From CAXXOK01 sp963674895 (GTDB taxonomy: Bacteria; Bacillota; Clostridia; Christensenellales; Aristaeellaceae): a stretch of 64,000 nucleotides of DNA. Position numbers and translations under genes: made by a program. The stretch covers positions 1,178,001-1,242,000 of the forward strand of contig CAXXCY010000003.1 of assembly GCA_963674895.2 (NCBI GenBank), read 5' to 3'. Under the pieces are notes generated by a model. The model was not told the DNA's origin and made no database searches. It saw only the letters and a program-made list of their open reading frames with translations. Every line of letters begins with the position of its first letter. The stretch's first letter is position 1. Positions 25,772 to 34,703 of the stretch are shown here, one piece after another.

Positions 25772-26529
25772 TCGATTCCCACTGCCATCTGGAAAACGAC
25801 CGTTTCGCGGGCGAAGTGGAACAGGCGCTTTCCCGCATGCGGGAGGCGGGCGTGGACCGCTGCATTCTGGCGGGCAGCGACCGTGAAACCAGTGAACGGA
25901 TCGTAAAGCTGGCGCGGCAGTACGCGAACGTATACGGCGTGGTCGGCGTGCATCCGCACGAGGCGAAATTCTTTACGGAAGAAACGCTTGTGCTGATAAA
26001 CGAATGGCTGGCCCAGCCGCGCATCCAGGGCGTCGGGGAAATCGGGCTGGACTTCTACTACGACCATTCCCCGCGGGACGTTCAACGCGAGGCCCTCACG
26101 GCGCAGCTTGCCTACGCGTACCGCAAAGGCGTGCCCGCCGTGTTCCATGTGCGGGACGCGCACGGGGAATTTACCGATATCCTCCGCGCGAACAAAAACA
26201 GCCTGCCGCGGGGCGTAATGCACTGCTACACCGGGAGCCTGGAAAGCGCGAAAACCTATTTGGATTTTGGATTCTATATCTCCTTTTCTGGCTCCGTCAC
26301 GTTCCAGAACGCAAGAAACCTGCAGGAGGTCGCGCGGTACGTGCCGCTTGAACGCCTGCTTGTGGAAACCGACAGCCCGTACCTCGCCCCCGTCCCGATG
26401 CGGGGCAAGCGCAACGAGCCCGCCTATGTGCGTTTTGTGGCGGAAAAGGTCGCGGAATTGAAAGGCATGCCGGTTGACGCGCTCACCGCGCAGACCGACC
26501 GGAACGCCGCGCATTTATTCGGATTATAG
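25768..26529 (+). CDS. TatD family metal-dependent hydrolase (DNase)
   Basis: A 253-residue amidohydrolase-fold enzyme. HCH near the N-terminus (IDSHCHLE, H5 and H7), VGEIGLDFYYD (E92 region), FHVRDAH, GVMHCYTGS and VETDSPYLAP are the five TatD metal or active-site motifs. Family members are 3'-5' exonucleases with roles in DNA quality control. ATGA overlap with metG is a common arrangement in Firmicutes. Its last codons overlap the convergent Fe-S gene by six bases. Confidence 0.93.
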   Translation: MIDSHCHLENDRFAGEVEQALSRMREAGVDRCILAGSDRETSERIVKLARQYANVYGVVGVHPHEAKFFTEETLVLINEWLAQPRIQGVGEIGLDFYYDHSPRDVQREALTAQLAYAYRKGVPAVFHVRDAHGEFTDILRANKNSLPRGVMHCYTGSLESAKTYLDFGFYISFSGSVTFQNARNLQEVARYVPLERLLVETDSPYLAPVPMRGKRNEPAYVRFVAEKVAELKGMPVDALTAQTDRNAAHLFGL

Positions 26530-27216
26530 CGCTTTATTCTTTTTCCCGGACGCGACGGGACAGACGGTGCGGCACAGGTTGCATACCGTCGTGCCGTATC
26601 CCCTGGCCGTCTTCTGCCCATAGGCGTGTTCCCTGCACAGCTTCTGGACGACCTTGCCGTCTTGGATCGCACCCGCGGGGCAGCTGTCCACGCACTTTGT
26701 GCAGCTCCCGATGCAGATGCTCACCGGCAGAGGATCGGACGGCAGCGCCGCGTCGGTCAGCACAAGACCTACGTTGAGCATGTTGCCGAACGTTTCGTTG
26801 AGCAGCAGCGTGTTCTTCCCCAGCGTTCCCAACCCGGCGCATACGGCCGCGTGCTTCATGGACAGGAGCCCGCGGCCTTCCATTTGCGCGGCGTCCCAGT
26901 ATTCGTAGGGGCTGTCGCAGGGCACCGGCACGGAGGTACAGCCGAAGCGGTGCTCGATTTCCCGGGAAAGCTGGAACGCAATCCGGTCGATTTCAACGTC
27001 GAGCACCGTTTCGTTGAAGTAGTTGTAAATCAGCCTGGGATCAATCCTGAACAAACCTCTGGGCATGGCGACGCCGAAAGCGACAGCAGTTTTGCAGTCT
27101 GCATACACATCCAGCGGCGAAAACCCCTGCGGCGCGTGCGCAAAGCGCTCGATCCCCGCAAACCCGCACACGTCGGCGCCCAATGACAGCGCCAGTTCCC
27201 GAATGGCTTCCTTCAT
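26524..27216 (-). CDS. QueG-like 4Fe-4S protein (short epoxyqueuosine reductase homologue)
   Basis: A 230-residue protein. The N-terminal part resembles the cobalamin-binding region of epoxyqueuosine reductase, with GRGLLSMKHAAVCAGLGTLGKNTLLLNE (key residues K137, G142, G144, G146 region) as in QueG. The C-terminus has two 4Fe-4S motifs, CIGSCTKCVDSCP and CNLCRTVCP. It lacks the HEAT-repeat tail of full QueG (about 380 residues), so it is probably a related reductase with an unknown substrate, not proven queuosine biosynthesis. GGGAGG is eight bases before ATG 27216. Confidence 0.75.
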   Translation of the reverse strand: MKEAIRELALSLGADVCGFAGIERFAHAPQGFSPLDVYADCKTAVAFGVAMPRGLFRIDPRLIYNYFNETVLDVEIDRIAFQLSREIEHRFGCTSVPVPCDSPYEYWDAAQMEGRGLLSMKHAAVCAGLGTLGKNTLLLNETFGNMLNVGLVLTDAALPSDPLPVSICIGSCTKCVDSCPAGAIQDGKVVQKLCREHAYGQKTARGYGTTVCNLCRTVCPVASGKKNKAL

Positions 27217-27275
27217 CCTGTTCGCCTCCCATTCCCGGTATCCGATCGATTTGGCCCTTTGTACCATACAGATAT

Positions 27276-27305
27276 AAAAAAACAGCCCGGTCGTTTCGGG
27301 CTGTT
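27276..27305 (-). terminator. Terminator of rpmB
   Basis: AACAGCCCG (27281-27289) pairs with CGGGCTGTT (27297-27305), and seven T residues follow on the minus strand. Confidence 0.88.
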
Positions 27306-27325
27306 GATTGCGCTTATCGCCGGCA

Positions 27326-27550
27326 TTACGCTTCCTGCGCCACATCCGACGATTTGGTCGGCAGCGCGCGCTGCACGTTGCCGCTGCGCAGGCAACGGGT
27401 GCATACGTTCATCCGTTTGACCTGCCCGTTAATCTCCACGCGGACGCGCTGCACGTTCGGCGCCCATAAACGATGGGTTTTGCGGTTGGAGTGGCTGACC
27501 AGATTGCCGTTCAGCGTACCCTTTTCGCAGATTTCACAGAACTTGCCCAT
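27326..27550 (-). CDS. rpmB: 50S ribosomal protein L28
   Basis: A 74-residue ribosomal protein of the large subunit. It begins with KFCEICEKG and has a second CTRCLRSG pair (about residues 51-54), so it is the zinc-binding four-cysteine form. SHSNRKTHRLWAPNVQRVRV (19-38) is the classic L28 core. A strong TAGGAGG site precedes the ATG and a good terminator follows, so it is monocistronic. Confidence 0.97.
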   Translation of the reverse strand: MGKFCEICEKGTLNGNLVSHSNRKTHRLWAPNVQRVRVEINGQVKRMNVCTRCLRSGNVQRALPTKSSDVAQEA

Positions 27551-27649
27551 TTGCTACACCTCCTAACGGGAGAGTTAAAATCATTACAGCCTGACTATTC
27601 TATCATCGATTTTTGCGTTTTGCAAGGGGTTTGCCCTATTTTCCGGCGT

Positions 27650-28405
27650 TTATTCCTGCACGACGGCGCTGAGCAGTTCGGCCATGGAAAACGGATACGT
27701 CAGCACGCCCTCCACCTCGCCGGCAATGGTTCCCGCCTGGATGAAGAAAACGAAATTACCGTCTTCGTCCAGGAAGAAATCGCTCTGCGGCGAAAACGAG
27801 CGGCGCACCTCCTCCTCGGTTAAATCGGGGAAGTACGCCTTTTGCATCGCGCCGACCTCGTAGAGCACGATTTGCCACACCAGCCCGTATACGAGCTCGG
27901 ACGCATAATCCCGGGCGGTATCCCCCGCCTCCTGTTCAAGCCCCATGGCCTGGGAGAGGGATACCGGCTGGCCCGCGTAGATTCCGCTGCGCGCGAACAC
28001 GGCGGACTCCCAGCTTTCGATCAGCGTATTCCCCAAAAACCGCTGGCTGACCAGCAGCACGCTCAGGTAATCCCCGGTATCGGCGGTGACGCGGTAATCC
28101 AGATCCACATAAAACGCGGGGTCGCCCGCCGCGGGCAGCGCGTCCAGCGATTGGATCGTTTCGGGAATAACGTCGTTTACGAGCCGGTCCGCATAGGACG
28201 CGAAATACGCGTTCACGGCTTCGCTGTACGGCTGTTCCGCGGGAAACTGCGGCAGCCGATAGCGGTACGCGAAGGAGGCCGTCTCCGCCGCGCTCCCCTG
28301 CGGGAAGGTTACCTCTCCGCGCAGGGGAGCGGCCTGCGGTACGGCCTGCGCCGACGCGCCCGTCAGCAGAAGCAGCGCACACACGGTGCAAAGGAAGCGT
28401 TTCAC
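27650..28405 (-). CDS. Exported DUF3298 (RsiV-like) domain protein
   Basis: A 251-residue secreted protein. A signal peptide (KRFLCTVCALLLLTGASA, cut near residue 20) has no lipobox. The body matches the DUF3298 fold found in the outer part of the anti-sigma factor RsiV. It has YRYRLPQFPAEQPYSEAVNA near the start, DFFLDEDGNFVFFIQAGTIA and the closing YPFSMAELL. There is no membrane anchor or anti-sigma domain, so it is a stand-alone version; a binding or inhibitor role is conceivable. It is 13 bases downstream of another exported protein and probably co-transcribed. Confidence 0.75.
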   Translation of the reverse strand: MKRFLCTVCALLLLTGASAQAVPQAAPLRGEVTFPQGSAAETASFAYRYRLPQFPAEQPYSEAVNAYFASYADRLVNDVIPETIQSLDALPAAGDPAFYVDLDYRVTADTGDYLSVLLVSQRFLGNTLIESWESAVFARSGIYAGQPVSLSQAMGLEQEAGDTARDYASELVYGLVWQIVLYEVGAMQKAYFPDLTEEEVRRSFSPQSDFFLDEDGNFVFFIQAGTIAGEVEGVLTYPFSMAELLSAVVQE

Positions 28406-28418
28406 TAGACGTGCCTTT

Positions 28419-29462
28419 CTATCCTACGCTGACCTCGCCCACCACGAAGGAGTTCTCCAGGTACAGCGTATACATGCTGTAGGTGACCGACTGGTCCGTC
28501 GGGTATGTCAGCTGCGCCGTGTACACATACTTCTCAGTGACGATATAGACGGAGAATACCGACTTTCCATCCGTCGTTTCGTAGGCGACGGTTGCGTACT
28601 GGAACATATCGTTGACGCTCAGCCGGGCGTCCGGCGCCGCTTCCGCCATCAGCGTCGCGTAATCGTTCAGGCCGATTCCGGACCCATTCTCCTCGCGCTT
28701 CACCATAAAGCTCGCGCTGCCATCCGCCGTTACGGCGCTCGCCCCGCTGGAGTCCTCGGTGAAATTCGCTTCCTGGAAGATGCTGGGATACAACAGGGAG
28801 AAGCCGAGCTTGGTATTGCTGTACTCCACCAAAATCTTGTTGGTATAATCCTGCAGCTGCAGCTCCATCAGGAGGATCGATTCCACGGAGAAGCCGTCGA
28901 CCCGGTATCCGCCGCGCGCAGTGGCGTCCGCCCGGAGGGTGAAGATCGCGGGTTCGATCCAGAACAGGGTTTTATACTCGTCCGTGGTCATCTGTTCGAT
29001 GGCCCGTACGCCGCGGTACAGCTCGCCCATCACGTAGATGCCGCCGTCTTCGGCCGTCTCGGCATAGACGGGAAGGAACCCGATATAATCTTCCGTCGTT
29101 TCCGGGGGGGTGATCGCGCTTAACTCCGGCAGCTGCGCGGAGAATATGCTCTTGAGGTACTCCGCCTGCAACCCGGTATCGGTGAGCATCGCCTGTGTGA
29201 TGCCCAGCGACGGATCGGCCAGGAGCCCGTTGGTGAAGAAGAAGGTGATGTAGTTTTCGTCCAACGTGCTTTCCCCATCGCTGATCACGGTCGGGAAATC
29301 ACTGGCGCAGACTGCCGCACTGGCGGCCAGGTCCATTACAGGGCGCATCGCCTGGAATTCGGATATGCTGACGTCGTCCGCGACGCCGACCGCCGCCACG
29401 CCCGCCATCAGGCAGAGAGCCAACGCAAAAGCAAAGGTTTTCCGGATTGCGCGCTTTTTCAT
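28419..29462 (-). CDS. Exported protein of unknown function
   Basis: A 347-residue protein with a signal peptide (MKKRAIRKTFAFALALCLMA, cleaved near AVGVA at about residue 28). The mature part is acidic, rich in Thr, Ser and Tyr, with no cysteines in catalytic-looking contexts and no domain I recognise. GGGAGG is seven bases before ATG 29462. It sits between the TrxB-like gene and the DUF3298 gene on the same strand, with about 70 bases to the former. It may be extracellular or wall-associated. Confidence 0.65.
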   Translation of the reverse strand: MKKRAIRKTFAFALALCLMAGVAAVGVADDVSISEFQAMRPVMDLAASAAVCASDFPTVISDGESTLDENYITFFFTNGLLADPSLGITQAMLTDTGLQAEYLKSIFSAQLPELSAITPPETTEDYIGFLPVYAETAEDGGIYVMGELYRGVRAIEQMTTDEYKTLFWIEPAIFTLRADATARGGYRVDGFSVESILLMELQLQDYTNKILVEYSNTKLGFSLLYPSIFQEANFTEDSSGASAVTADGSASFMVKREENGSGIGLNDYATLMAEAAPDARLSVNDMFQYATVAYETTDGKSVFSVYIVTEKYVYTAQLTYPTDQSVTYSMYTLYLENSFVVGEVSVG

Positions 29463-29532
29463 GAGTATTCCTCCCATTTCTCCGGCGGAGTTTTTCCGCT
29501 GTTGTTTATAGAAACGTAATGGATTGTCCATT

Positions 29533-30375
29533 TCATCCTTTTTGAATGTGTTCGGCCGCGGAGATCGCGGCAACGTTGCCCTCGCCCACGGCCTTGGCCA
29601 CCTGATGCGGTTTGCCCGTACAATCGCCGGCGGCGAATACCCCGGGGATGTTCGTGCGCATGCCGCGGTCGACCGTGATGGCGCCGTCCGTGGTTTCCAA
29701 GCCGTCCAGCAGCATACTGAGCGGCAGCCCCATACGGAAGATGAACACGCCGTCGTATACGCGTTTGGCCTGGGCGGTCTGCACCTCAATTCCCCCGCCG
29801 GTCCTCGCCAGCGCGGCCGGGCGTTCGCTCACGGTGGGAAACGCCTGGGGAACGTCGTGCTTTTTCATCGGGTAGTAATCCATGGCCTCCACGATGCCTT
29901 GCAGGAAATGCGCTTCCTCCGCCCCCTGCTCGTTTTCGGAGAGTACGGCGATCGACTTTCCCTTGTAGAAGTGGCCGTCGCAGGTCGCGCAATAGCTTAT
30001 GCCCGCACCGATGAGCTCCTCTTCGCCGGGCAGAAGCTTCGGCTTGGCCGCGCCCATGGCGAGCACAATGGTCTTTGCCTCCACCACGTCGTTTTCCACC
30101 AGCAACATGAAGCTGCCGTCGTTGGGCAGAATTTGGCGCACCGTGCCGGTTATCATCTCCGCGCCCATAGACGCGGCCTGTTTCTCGAATGCCCCCAGCA
30201 GATCCGCGCCCGCGATTTCCTGAAGCCCCGGATAGTTGTCCACGCGGTCGGCACGCGCAAGCCAGCTCAGGTTATGCTTCGGCGCGATTACAACCGCGTC
30301 CAGGCCGCGCATACGCGCCGTAATCGCGCTGCTGAACCCCGCGGGTCCCTTTCCGATAATGGCGATATCCCTCAT
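29533..30375 (-). CDS. Thioredoxin-reductase-like flavoprotein without NADPH motifs (FFTR-like)
   Basis: A 280-residue flavoprotein. The FAD-binding GKGPAGFSSA is at residues 8-17 and the redox CATC pair near 129-132, followed by the C-terminal FAD motif GVFAAGDCTG. The region that in normal TrxB carries GGGxxA and HRRxxxR for NADPH binding instead reads VLSENEQGAEEA and MDYYPMKKHD. This loss is known for ferredoxin-dependent flavin thioredoxin reductases of Clostridia, so electrons may come from ferredoxin. The start is uncertain: ATG 30375 fits the family, but the best ribosome site (GGAAAGGAG) is about 22 bases upstream. Confidence 0.8.
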   Translation of the reverse strand: MRDIAIIGKGPAGFSSAITARMRGLDAVVIAPKHNLSWLARADRVDNYPGLQEIAGADLLGAFEKQAASMGAEMITGTVRQILPNDGSFMLLVENDVVEAKTIVLAMGAAKPKLLPGEEELIGAGISYCATCDGHFYKGKSIAVLSENEQGAEEAHFLQGIVEAMDYYPMKKHDVPQAFPTVSERPAALARTGGGIEVQTAQAKRVYDGVFIFRMGLPLSMLLDGLETTDGAITVDRGMRTNIPGVFAAGDCTGKPHQVAKAVGEGNVAAISAAEHIQKG

Positions 30376-30416
30376 ATTGTCGATGCCGCATAGGCGGCGC
30401 TCCTTTCCTCTGTACA

Positions 30417-30445
30417 AATATAACAAATCTGTAATATGTTTGCAA
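30417..30445 (-). promoter_or_regulatory. Promoter of the TrxB-like gene
   Basis: On the minus strand TTGCAA (30445-30440), 17 bases, TATATT (30422-30417), about 42 bases from the ATG. The rest of the 270-base gap to the next gene on the plus strand contains no clear second promoter. Confidence 0.6.
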
Positions 30446-30643
30446 CACTTATAGTAAAATAAGTTGTAAACAGTATAGCACGGTTTGCACCGTTACGCTA
30501 TATATTGTCCCCGGGTTCCGTATGCATACTGCCTGTTGCCGCCGGTCAGCGGATATTGTATTACGATGTCTTCATTTCCCATGTCACAGAAAAGGAAATC
30601 GCCCCCTCCGCAGAGAACTATCGCAGCAAAAGGAGGCGTACCC

Positions 30644-31441
30644 ATGAAGTTATACCTGTCCGCCGATATGGAAGGAACGGCCGGGATTGTGGACTGGAAC
30701 GAGGCCACGGCGGATCATCCGCAATACGCGTATTTCCGGGAGCAGATGTCACGTGAGGTCGCCGCTGCGTGCGAGGGCGCGCTGGAAGCCGGCGCCACGG
30801 AAATCCTCGTCAAGGACGCGCATGATTCCGCGCGCAACATCATCCCCTCCATGCTGCCGGAGGAGGCAAAGCTGTTCCGCGGCTGGGGCGATACGCCCGA
30901 GATGATGATGGCGGGGCTGGACGGGAGTTTCGACGGCGCGGTTTTCACGGGCTATCACGCGGCGGCGGGCACGGATACCAATCCCCTGTCGCACACCATG
31001 AGCCTGAAGGTGCAGTCCCTCGCCTGCAACGGCAAGCTTTTATCCGAGTTCGATATCAACGCGATGATCGCCGCATCCTACGGCGTTCCTTCCCTCTTTC
31101 TGTCCGGAGACCTGGGACTTTGCCAGGCCGCGAAACAATCGGTCCCCCCGATCCTGACGGTGGCGACCAACGAGGGCCGCGGCAGCGGCGCGGTCACCCT
31201 GCAGCCCGACGCGGCGGTGAAGCAGATTAGGGGTTCCGTAGCCCGGGCGCTTACAAAGCCCGCGGCGGGCTGTATCTACCCCCTGCCTTCACAGTTTGAG
31301 ATCGAGGTCTGCTACAAGGAACACATGCACGCCGCCAGGGCGGCGAACTATCCGGGCGTCCGGCGCAGGGACGCCAAAACCGTTTGCCTGGATACAAAGG
31401 ACTTGCAGATCTTGCTACGGGCATTCTTCTGGATTCTGTAA
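30644..31441 (+). CDS. M55 family peptidase (DppA-like D-aminopeptidase)
   Basis: A 265-residue zinc peptidase. SADMEG (residues 6-11, ligands D8 and E10), DAHDS (H60), GYHAAAGT (H105) and the SHTMS histidine (H117) match the DppA active site. The family cleaves peptides with N-terminal D-amino acids, often from peptidoglycan turnover, and forms a decamer in the cytoplasm. AAAAGGAGG before ATG 30644. It is followed by an isochorismatase-like and a flavodoxin gene on the same strand with no obvious link. Confidence 0.88.
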   Translation: MKLYLSADMEGTAGIVDWNEATADHPQYAYFREQMSREVAAACEGALEAGATEILVKDAHDSARNIIPSMLPEEAKLFRGWGDTPEMMMAGLDGSFDGAVFTGYHAAAGTDTNPLSHTMSLKVQSLACNGKLLSEFDINAMIAASYGVPSLFLSGDLGLCQAAKQSVPPILTVATNEGRGSGAVTLQPDAAVKQIRGSVARALTKPAAGCIYPLPSQFEIEVCYKEHMHAARAANYPGVRRRDAKTVCLDTKDLQILLRAFFWIL

Positions 31442-31489
31442 AACCCGGCAGGCACCAAAGCAACACAAAGGAAAGGATCGGATGTCCAA

Positions 31490-31969
31490 ATGAAAGCACT
31501 CCTTATTATCGACGTGCAGGAAGCCTATATCGGAGAGCGGCGGGAAGAGCCGCGGTATCAAATGATTATGGATAACATCAACTCCGCGGCCGGGCTGTTC
31601 CGGCGGAACCACGCTCCAGTCATCGTTGTCAGGGACCTGTCCGATGGAAACGACAGCCGGTTTGACAACGTCCGGGAATTGATTGTGGAGGACACGGATC
31701 ATGAAATCCTGAAGGTTCACAACAACAGCTTCTGGAAAACGAACCTGGACGAACTCCTGCGGTCCCTTTCCGTCGATTGGCTGCTTTTATGCGGCAACTC
31801 CGCCGAATTCTGCGTCGACGCGACTTACTTCGGCGCCCGCGAGAGAGGCTACGAGCCCCAAATCCTGCAGGGCGCGGTTTTCGCGCAAACGGACGTGGGA
31901 TTGGCCGCGATGGAAACGGTCCGGCCCATGTTCGCGCGGCCGGAATTGCAAACGCTGTTTGAGGAATAA
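31490..31969 (+). CDS. Isochorismatase-family cysteine hydrolase
   Basis: A 159-residue alpha/beta hydrolase of the nicotinamidase/isochorismatase type. The triad is visible as D8 (LIIDVQ), K75 (LKVHNNSF) and C108 (CGNSAEFCVDAT, with the usual cis-peptide region before it). Substrates in the family include nicotinamide, N-carbamoyl compounds and isochorismate; the short length and lack of metal-site histidines argue against nicotinamidase. GGAAAGGA upstream of the ATG. Confidence 0.85.
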   Translation: MKALLIIDVQEAYIGERREEPRYQMIMDNINSAAGLFRRNHAPVIVVRDLSDGNDSRFDNVRELIVEDTDHEILKVHNNSFWKTNLDELLRSLSVDWLLLCGNSAEFCVDATYFGARERGYEPQILQGAVFAQTDVGLAAMETVRPMFARPELQTLFEE

Positions 31970-32111
31970 TCCGGTATGCCGTCCAGGCTGGTTCCCGCCG
32001 CCCAGATGAGAAGTTCGCAAGAAAGCTTGGAACTGCGGTAAGCCGGCAGGGAAACGGCGTGAGGGCCTCGAACCCCGCCAATGGAAATACGGAAAGCAAG
32101 GAGAGATTTTC

Positions 32112-32561
32112 ATGCCGAAAACAGCGATCGTATACCGGTCCCCCCATCACGGCAACACCAAAAAGCTTCTGGACGCGATCGTGCAGGCGCATCCGGAGGT
32201 CGAGCTGTTCCACGCGGGCGATGCAGGCTTTGATCCCGCGGATTATGACGCCATCGGCTTTGCCTCCGGCGTCTATATGGGAAAGCTGCACCGCAAGGTC
32301 CGCAAGGCGATCGGCAGCCTGCACAGCGACGGGCGGAAGGCCTTTGCGCTCTTCACCTGCGGCGATAGCGCGGGCGGGAAATACGGCGAACGGATGATGG
32401 AAGCGCTTCGCCAAAAGGGTTTTGAAGCCTGCGGTTATTTCTGGTGCGTGGGTCTGGATACCGTCGGTCCGCTCGTGCTGTTCGGTGGCGTGAATAAGGG
32501 CAGGCCCAACGCGGACGACGCGCGGGACGCCGTCCATTTCTTCGAAGGCCTGAACCTCTAA
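32112..32561 (+). CDS. Flavodoxin-family protein
   Basis: A 149-residue FMN-binding protein. The phosphate-binding loop is YRSPHHGNTKK (residues 8-18), a T/S-rich flavodoxin P-loop variant. FASGVYMGKLHRKVRKAI and FTCGDSAGGKY provide the 50s and 90s loops. It would carry one or two electrons in place of ferredoxin or act as a quinone reductase-like protein. AAGGAGAG precedes the ATG; a strong terminator follows directly. Confidence 0.83.
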   Translation: MPKTAIVYRSPHHGNTKKLLDAIVQAHPEVELFHAGDAGFDPADYDAIGFASGVYMGKLHRKVRKAIGSLHSDGRKAFALFTCGDSAGGKYGERMMEALRQKGFEACGYFWCVGLDTVGPLVLFGGVNKGRPNADDARDAVHFFEGLNL

Positions 32562-32578
32562 AGCATCGATAGCAAAAG

Positions 32579-32616
32579 GCGGAGGCGGAATGCGATCATT
32601 CCGTCTCCGCTTTTTT
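32579..32616 (+). terminator. Terminator after flavodoxin gene
   Basis: GCGGAG-CGGAATG pairs with CATTCCG-CTCCGC (32579-32610, one mismatch) and is followed by six T residues. The stem includes the stop codon of the converging ABC-F gene. Confidence 0.87.
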
Positions 32617-34521
32617 GTATGCCTCCTCCGCTTGCTCCAGCGCCTCATACAGCGCGGACGTCCGCTCCTGCGCCCGCTGGTACTGAAGCGACAGTTCCAG
32701 CAGTTTCTCCTGGTTCCGGCAAACCGCCGGGTCTGCCATCGTTTGTTCCAGCTCCGCCATACGCCGCTCGTTTTTCAGGATCGCGTCTTCGGCGTCGCCC
32801 ACGGCAGCCTTCAGCTGCCGCAGCGCCGCGCTTTGCCGGCGCTCCTTTTTGCGGTCCTTTACGGCGGCGGTTTTGGTCATTTCCCCGCTGTAATCCGCTT
32901 CCGGCGGCGCGGGCCGGTCGCGTTTTTCCAGATAATCGTCGAAGTTGCCCAGATATTCCGTGACGCCGTCCTCCGACATCACCATGATGCGCTCGGCGAA
33001 GCGGTTGACGAAATAGCGGTCGTGGCTGATAGCGAAGATAACGCCAGGAAAGTCCGCCAGCGCGTCCTCCAGCACCTCGCAGCTATCCATGTCCAGATGG
33101 TTGGTCGGCTCGTCCAGGAGCAGAAAGTTGTCCTTTCTGAGCATCAGCTTCGTCAGCGCCACGCGCCCGCGTTCGCCGCCGGAGAGCGACGCGATTTTAT
33201 CGAACACGTCGTCACCCGTAAACAGGAACTGCCCCAGCGCGCCGCGCACACGGCTTTGTTCCAGCGAGGGGAACGCATTCCAAACCTCGTCCAGCACCGT
33301 GTGGTGAAGGTTCAAATCTTGCTGGTGCTGGTCGTAATACCCGATATCGACGTTAACGCCGAAGCGCACGGTGCCGCTGTCGGGCGTTTCCTTCCGGTTG
33401 AGGATTTTAAAAAGCGTCGTCTTCCCCACACCGTTGGGCCCGATCAGCGCCACACGGTCGCCCGCGCGCAGCTTGAATGAGACGTTCTGGAAAACCGGCT
33501 CCCCATCGAATTTCTTGTTGAGTCCCTTGACCTCCAGCGCGTCCTCGCCCATGCGGCGGCGTACGTCGAAGGAAAACCGCACGGACCGTTCCTCCTGCGG
33601 GCGCTCCAGGCGCTCGACCTTATCCAGCCTTTTCTGCCTGGATTCGGCCGCGCGGATGGATTTTTCGCGGTTGAAGCTGCGGTACCGCTCGATGATCGCA
33701 CGTTCGCGCTCGATCTCCTTTTGCTGCAGCTGGTACGCCTTGATCCGCGCGTCGAAATCCGCGGTGCGCTTGCGCATGTACTCGGTGTAGTTGCCGGTGA
33801 ACTTGTACAAACGCCCGCCGAGGATTTCCCCCATCGTATCGCACACATGGTCCAGAAAATACCGGTCGTGGCTGATCAACAGCAGTGTGCCCTTGTATTC
33901 GGTCAGATAGTTCTGCAGCCACTCGATCGCGGCCAGGTCCAGATGGTTGGTCGGCTCGTCCATCAGCAGGACGTCCGGCTTTTGCAAAAGCAGCTTCGCA
34001 AGCGAAATCCGCGTCCGCTCGCCGCCCGACAGGGTTTGGACCCTGCGGTGAAACATCTCCCTGCCGATACCCAGCCCGCAGAGCATGCCGGTGATCTCGC
34101 CCTCGTAGGCATAACCCTCCAGGCGGTTGAACTCCTCCGTCATCCGACAATACTCGTCCGACAGGCGGAGGGCCGTCTGCTCGTCACTGTTGTCGGCCAT
34201 CTGCTTTTCCATGTCCCGCATACGCTTTTCCAGCGCAATCACACGCTCGAACACCCGGAGCATCGCCTGCCAAACGGTATCGGCAGGCGCAATATCGCCG
34301 ATCTGCGCCAGGTAGCCGAGCCTCAGATCCCTATTCATATGCACGGCGCCGCCGTCGGCGGTTTGCTCTCCCGTGAGAATACGCAAAAGCGTGGTCTTGC
34401 CGCTGCCGTTCACGCCGACAAGCCCCATCTTTTCGCCTTTTTGTATGGAAAACGTCACATCCCGGAGCACCTGGTCGATACCGAAGCTCTTTTGGATGTT
34501 CTCCACTGAGATCAAAATCAT
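32596..34521 (-). CDS. ABC-F family ATPase (ribosome-associated)
   Basis: A 641-residue protein with two ABC domains and no membrane part. Domain 1 has GVNGSGKTT (near 37), LSGGERTRIS and LLMDEPTNHLDL; domain 2 has GPNGVGKTT, LSGGERGRVA and LLDEPTNHLD. The charged linker between them (about residues 240-310, rich in K, R, E) is the P-site tRNA interaction motif region. A C-terminal coiled coil (about 560-641) follows. Such proteins act on stalled ribosomes or confer antibiotic protection; which applies is not clear. ATG 34521 follows AAGGGA. Confidence 0.92.
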   Translation of the reverse strand: MILISVENIQKSFGIDQVLRDVTFSIQKGEKMGLVGVNGSGKTTLLRILTGEQTADGGAVHMNRDLRLGYLAQIGDIAPADTVWQAMLRVFERVIALEKRMRDMEKQMADNSDEQTALRLSDEYCRMTEEFNRLEGYAYEGEITGMLCGLGIGREMFHRRVQTLSGGERTRISLAKLLLQKPDVLLMDEPTNHLDLAAIEWLQNYLTEYKGTLLLISHDRYFLDHVCDTMGEILGGRLYKFTGNYTEYMRKRTADFDARIKAYQLQQKEIERERAIIERYRSFNREKSIRAAESRQKRLDKVERLERPQEERSVRFSFDVRRRMGEDALEVKGLNKKFDGEPVFQNVSFKLRAGDRVALIGPNGVGKTTLFKILNRKETPDSGTVRFGVNVDIGYYDQHQQDLNLHHTVLDEVWNAFPSLEQSRVRGALGQFLFTGDDVFDKIASLSGGERGRVALTKLMLRKDNFLLLDEPTNHLDMDSCEVLEDALADFPGVIFAISHDRYFVNRFAERIMVMSEDGVTEYLGNFDDYLEKRDRPAPPEADYSGEMTKTAAVKDRKKERRQSAALRQLKAAVGDAEDAILKNERRMAELEQTMADPAVCRNQEKLLELSLQYQRAQERTSALYEALEQAEEAYKKAETE

Positions 34522-34703
34522 GATCGGGTATCCCTTCATCGTATGGCTGTCAGCTTCAAAGTATATCACAAATCAAGCGCCCGCGTATATCGGCACTATA
34601 CAGAACGACCGGGCTGGTGTAAAATAGAGGATGAAATCATCTATCCTGTTCTTATATCCAACAATCAAACGATTCGCCGCAAATACAATCGGGAGGAATA
34701 GGC

